The translations under genes were made by a program, and so were the position numbers. Of a stretch of 50,023 nt of DNA, positions 47,694 to 50,023 are shown piece after piece. Numbering within the stretch: the first letter of the stretch is position 1; every line of letters begins with the position of its first letter. Below the pieces are notes generated by a model, which saw nothing but the letters and a program-made list of their open reading frames with translations, was not told where the DNA came from and searched no databases. This stretch comes from an uncultured Anaerolineae bacterium (GTDB lineage: Bacteria > Chloroflexota > Anaerolineae > Anaerolineales > Villigracilaceae), in assembly GCA_903910795.1 (NCBI GenBank), contig CAIWAX010000115.1:1-50023 (forward strand), given 5' to 3'.

Positions 47694-48077
47694 TTACTCG
47701 ACAAAAATTTCGACATGTTCGCCATCTTTTTCATCCACCACATCCACAATCTTGCCAGTTACCCCGGAGCGCAGCGCTTCCATAATTGTGGGCATATCAA
47801 CCCCATCCACTTCGGGGGCAAAATGGGCGCCAATCTTCATTCCCGATTCAATCAAAGCCAGGGGAATCTGAACAGTTGCTTTTGAACGACCCGTTACCAC
47901 ATCGGTGACGCGCACACGCAGCCAGCGAGCAGTTCCCGCCTGTCGCGGCGGCAGTGAAGCGTTTGTCCCTCGCCGGGATTCGCTCAGCGCAGATAGCAAT
48001 TTGGCGCCTTCTTCGGCGCTTATTTTGCCTTCATCGACCATTTTTAAAATTCTCATGCGCTCTTCAGCAGTTGCCAT
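47694..48077 (-). CDS. Small protein with N-terminal SHOCT-like helical motif
   Basis: ERMRILKMVDEGKISAEEGAKLLSAL; C-terminus VDEKDGEHVEIFVE. ATG at 48077 overlaps the preceding gene. Confidence 0.75.
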   Translation of the reverse strand: MATAEERMRILKMVDEGKISAEEGAKLLSALSESRRGTNASLPPRQAGTARWLRVRVTDVVTGRSKATVQIPLALIESGMKIGAHFAPEVDGVDMPTIMEALRSGVTGKIVDVVDEKDGEHVEIFVE

Positions 48078-48300
48078 CGCAAGACTCCTCAACCATATAA
48101 ACCTGCACATGCTCGCCGTCTTCATCATGAACATCCACCAGGAGCGGCTCTGTCAGCTTATTACTCGCAAAGATGGCATTCACTTCCAAAAAGGAATGGC
48201 CCACAGGTTGCGAAACCAGTAATACAAGCCCCTGCTCGGCAGAGATTTTACCATCCTGAATCATTTTAAGTGCTTGTTGGCGTCCAGTATCAGTCATCAC
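48064..48300 (-). CDS. Small protein with N-terminal SHOCT-like helical motif
   Basis: GRQQALKMIQDGKISAEQGLVLLVSQ; C-terminal DVHDEDGEHVQVYMVEE resembles that of the 47694-48077 product. Confidence 0.7.
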   Translation of the reverse strand: MMTDTGRQQALKMIQDGKISAEQGLVLLVSQPVGHSFLEVNAIFASNKLTEPLLVDVHDEDGEHVQVYMVEESCDGNC

Positions 48301-48306
48301 AGCACC

Positions 48307-49491
48307 TTATTTTCCATCCAGAGCAGAAAGTAATTTTTCCGCATCCTGAATGGATATTTTCTTGTCTTGCAGCATTTTCAGTACCACAAACCGTTCAGCA
48401 TCGCTGACTGGTTCAGACATCGGGCGCGGCATAGGTGCTGGCACAGCCGGACGAGCATTATCAGACGGAAATCCAAAACGGCCGACCTTAATACCCATGT
48501 GTCGGGAGCGTTGTTCAGCATTTCGCATTTTTTCTTCGGCACGCCGCATTGCGCTATCCACCTTACGCTGCACACGGTCACTTTGCTCCTGCGCACGCAG
48601 GGAGGCTTCCTGCGCCCGTTTCGTTGCGTCTTCCACTTTCTGTGAGATGCTTTCAGGCTGGTTGGAAAAAGACCCGACAAAATCGCCGGGTTTCAGAAAA
48701 CCATCGCGACCTGAAGGATCAAATTCAACCCTATTTTCCCATTCTTCATCACGATTGGTTACAATAATTTCTGAGCCTGCGACGAGGTTGATCTTAGAGC
48801 CGCCGGCGCCGATCACCACTGAACGAAACAAACCCTCCTCTACTGGCCGCACCCCCGGGAAATCAACACGGATCGATTCATCGTCACTTCCTTTCAGGCT
48901 CAATTCGACATCTACTTTGACAGGCAGCCGCAGGAGGATGTCACTGCCAGCCTCTACATCAATAAAACAGCCGGGCAACGGATTGAGATAAAGCGCCGCA
49001 TCCGCGCCCACACTCGCCTGAACATTCTTTTCAGCATCGCGCAGATACAAATCCGCTCCAACTTCTATCTTTACATTACCTTTGATTGAGTGAAGGGAGG
49101 CATCCCCGCCCACAGATTCGGTTGACAGGTCACCACTACAGCCATGCACAGACAAATCGCCGCCCACACTTTTTAAGCTGACAGGGCCTACATTGCGCAT
49201 CTGTAAATCACCGCCAATATCCATTAGTTCTGTACTGCCAGATAATAGGCGTAAATCGGCATCGCCACCCACATCCCGAATGCGAAAGTTTGCTTCCCGA
49301 GGGGCATACAGAATCAGGTCACCGTCACTGTGAACACGGACGATCTGTCCATCAGCGAATAAATTTAATTCATCATCATCCGTTTTGGCTACGATCTCCT
49401 GACGCTCCCATCCCACAATTTGAAGATCGCCGCCAACATCATCAATCCGAATCGTCACCGTACCACTAACAAGTAAAACACTCTGCTTCAT
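48307..49491 (-). CDS. DUF4097-like beta-repeat protein with coiled coil and C-terminal SHOCT-like motif
   Basis: Repeated VGGDLSVxG/IGGDLQMRN beta units, Ala/Gln/Arg coiled coil, C-terminal ERFVVLKMLQDKKISIQDAEKLLSALDGK. Confidence 0.8.
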   Translation of the reverse strand: MKQSVLLVSGTVTIRIDDVGGDLQIVGWERQEIVAKTDDDELNLFADGQIVRVHSDGDLILYAPREANFRIRDVGGDADLRLLSGSTELMDIGGDLQMRNVGPVSLKSVGGDLSVHGCSGDLSTESVGGDASLHSIKGNVKIEVGADLYLRDAEKNVQASVGADAALYLNPLPGCFIDVEAGSDILLRLPVKVDVELSLKGSDDESIRVDFPGVRPVEEGLFRSVVIGAGGSKINLVAGSEIIVTNRDEEWENRVEFDPSGRDGFLKPGDFVGSFSNQPESISQKVEDATKRAQEASLRAQEQSDRVQRKVDSAMRRAEEKMRNAEQRSRHMGIKVGRFGFPSDNARPAVPAPMPRPMSEPVSDAERFVVLKMLQDKKISIQDAEKLLSALDGK

Positions 49492-49871
49492 GCTTCCTCC
49501 CCGCGCAAGATACGCATGGCTGCATCTGCAGTCAGTTTGCCAGTATCGAGATCTTCCAAAATCTGCCGCCGCCGGTCTTCGGACACATCCGCAGACTCTT
49601 CCTTGCCTGGCTCATATCCCAGAACGCGAATGATATCGTGCAACCTGTTTCTGAGAGTGGGATAGGAAAGACCAAGCTCACCCTCCACTCGATTCAACTT
49701 ACCTTCGCAACGGATAAATGTCATAATAAAATCCATCTGTTCGCGTGTCATGTGCGCAAAAGGGCCACCTGCAAAACGGCCATCCAGAGTGGTGTCACAA
49801 GATTCACAGTGCAAACGTGTTATGACAAGCTCATTCTGACACACAGGGCAGCGGGTGAGAGCATTGTTCAT
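49488..49871 (-). CDS. DUF2089-family zinc-ribbon/HTH protein (putative transcription regulator)
   Basis: CPVCQNELVITRLHCESCDTTLDGRF zinc ribbon, LGLSYPTLRNRLHDIIRVLGY HTH. 4-nt ATGA overlap with the next gene. Confidence 0.85.
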   Translation of the reverse strand: MNNALTRCPVCQNELVITRLHCESCDTTLDGRFAGGPFAHMTREQMDFIMTFIRCEGKLNRVEGELGLSYPTLRNRLHDIIRVLGYEPGKEESADVSEDRRRQILEDLDTGKLTADAAMRILRGEEA

Positions 49872-49990
49872 TTGAACTCCTTAATAACAAAGCGCAAAGA
49901 TGAAGTTATTCAACAACGAATAGACCTGCCTTCCAAAAGCGAGGTACTGTTATTCAACTAAAATAAGCGGTAATCCGGACGATAACTTTC

Positions 49991-50018
49991 ATTATACAAA
50001 TATTTTTATTATTGTCAA
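49991..50018 (-). promoter_or_regulatory. Sigma70-type promoter (TTGACA - 16 nt - TATAAT)
   Basis: Minus-strand TTGACA at 50013-50018 and TATAAT at 49991-49996, upstream of the DUF2089 operon. Confidence 0.75.
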
Positions 50019-50023
50019 GTTAT

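Noticed and set aside
1-50023. Search for CRISPR arrays, tRNA genes, prophage or integrase/transposase genes
   Set aside because: None recognised on reading; only small non-coding repeat elements were seen. tRNAscan or CRISPR tools would be needed for certainty.

Overview
Chromosomal window that looks like Chloroflexota (Anaerolineae-like), based on gene content and style only. It is mostly housekeeping and transport genes with several accessory clusters. From left to right: aldo/keto reductase; L-lactate permease; two multi-sensor GGDEF proteins; two two-component systems flanking a MacA/MacB-type efflux operon, plus a divergent orphan MacB-like permease; DUF4405-like membrane protein; PAF-acetylhydrolase-like hydrolase; RNase P RNA (minus strand); coaE with a C-terminal extension; cdaA-cdaR(YbbR)-der; a secreted-protein cluster (tandem NBR1-like domains, two cohesin proteins, one with LysM, and a dockerin protein); dinB; glpK; fmt; small DUF4870-like proteins; UspA; MHS-type MFS transporter; acs; tandem glycine riboswitch with terminator, then gcvH-gcvPA-gcvPB; DUF1786; epimerase; YbaK; and a DUF2089/DUF4097-like/short-helix operon. 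The main observations for follow-up are: (1) a compact non-catalytic cohesin/dockerin/LysM/NBR1-like surface cluster; (2) 11-bp-phased direct repeats overlapping the -35 regions of several promoters in the efflux/two-component locus, which look like OmpR-family operators and suggest a local regulon; (3) a four-gene operon in which every product carries the same short helical motif; (4) two MITE-like repeats sharing ends and a separate ~25-bp dispersed motif; (5) two candidate structured leader RNAs. All calls come from reading the sequence; no database search was run.
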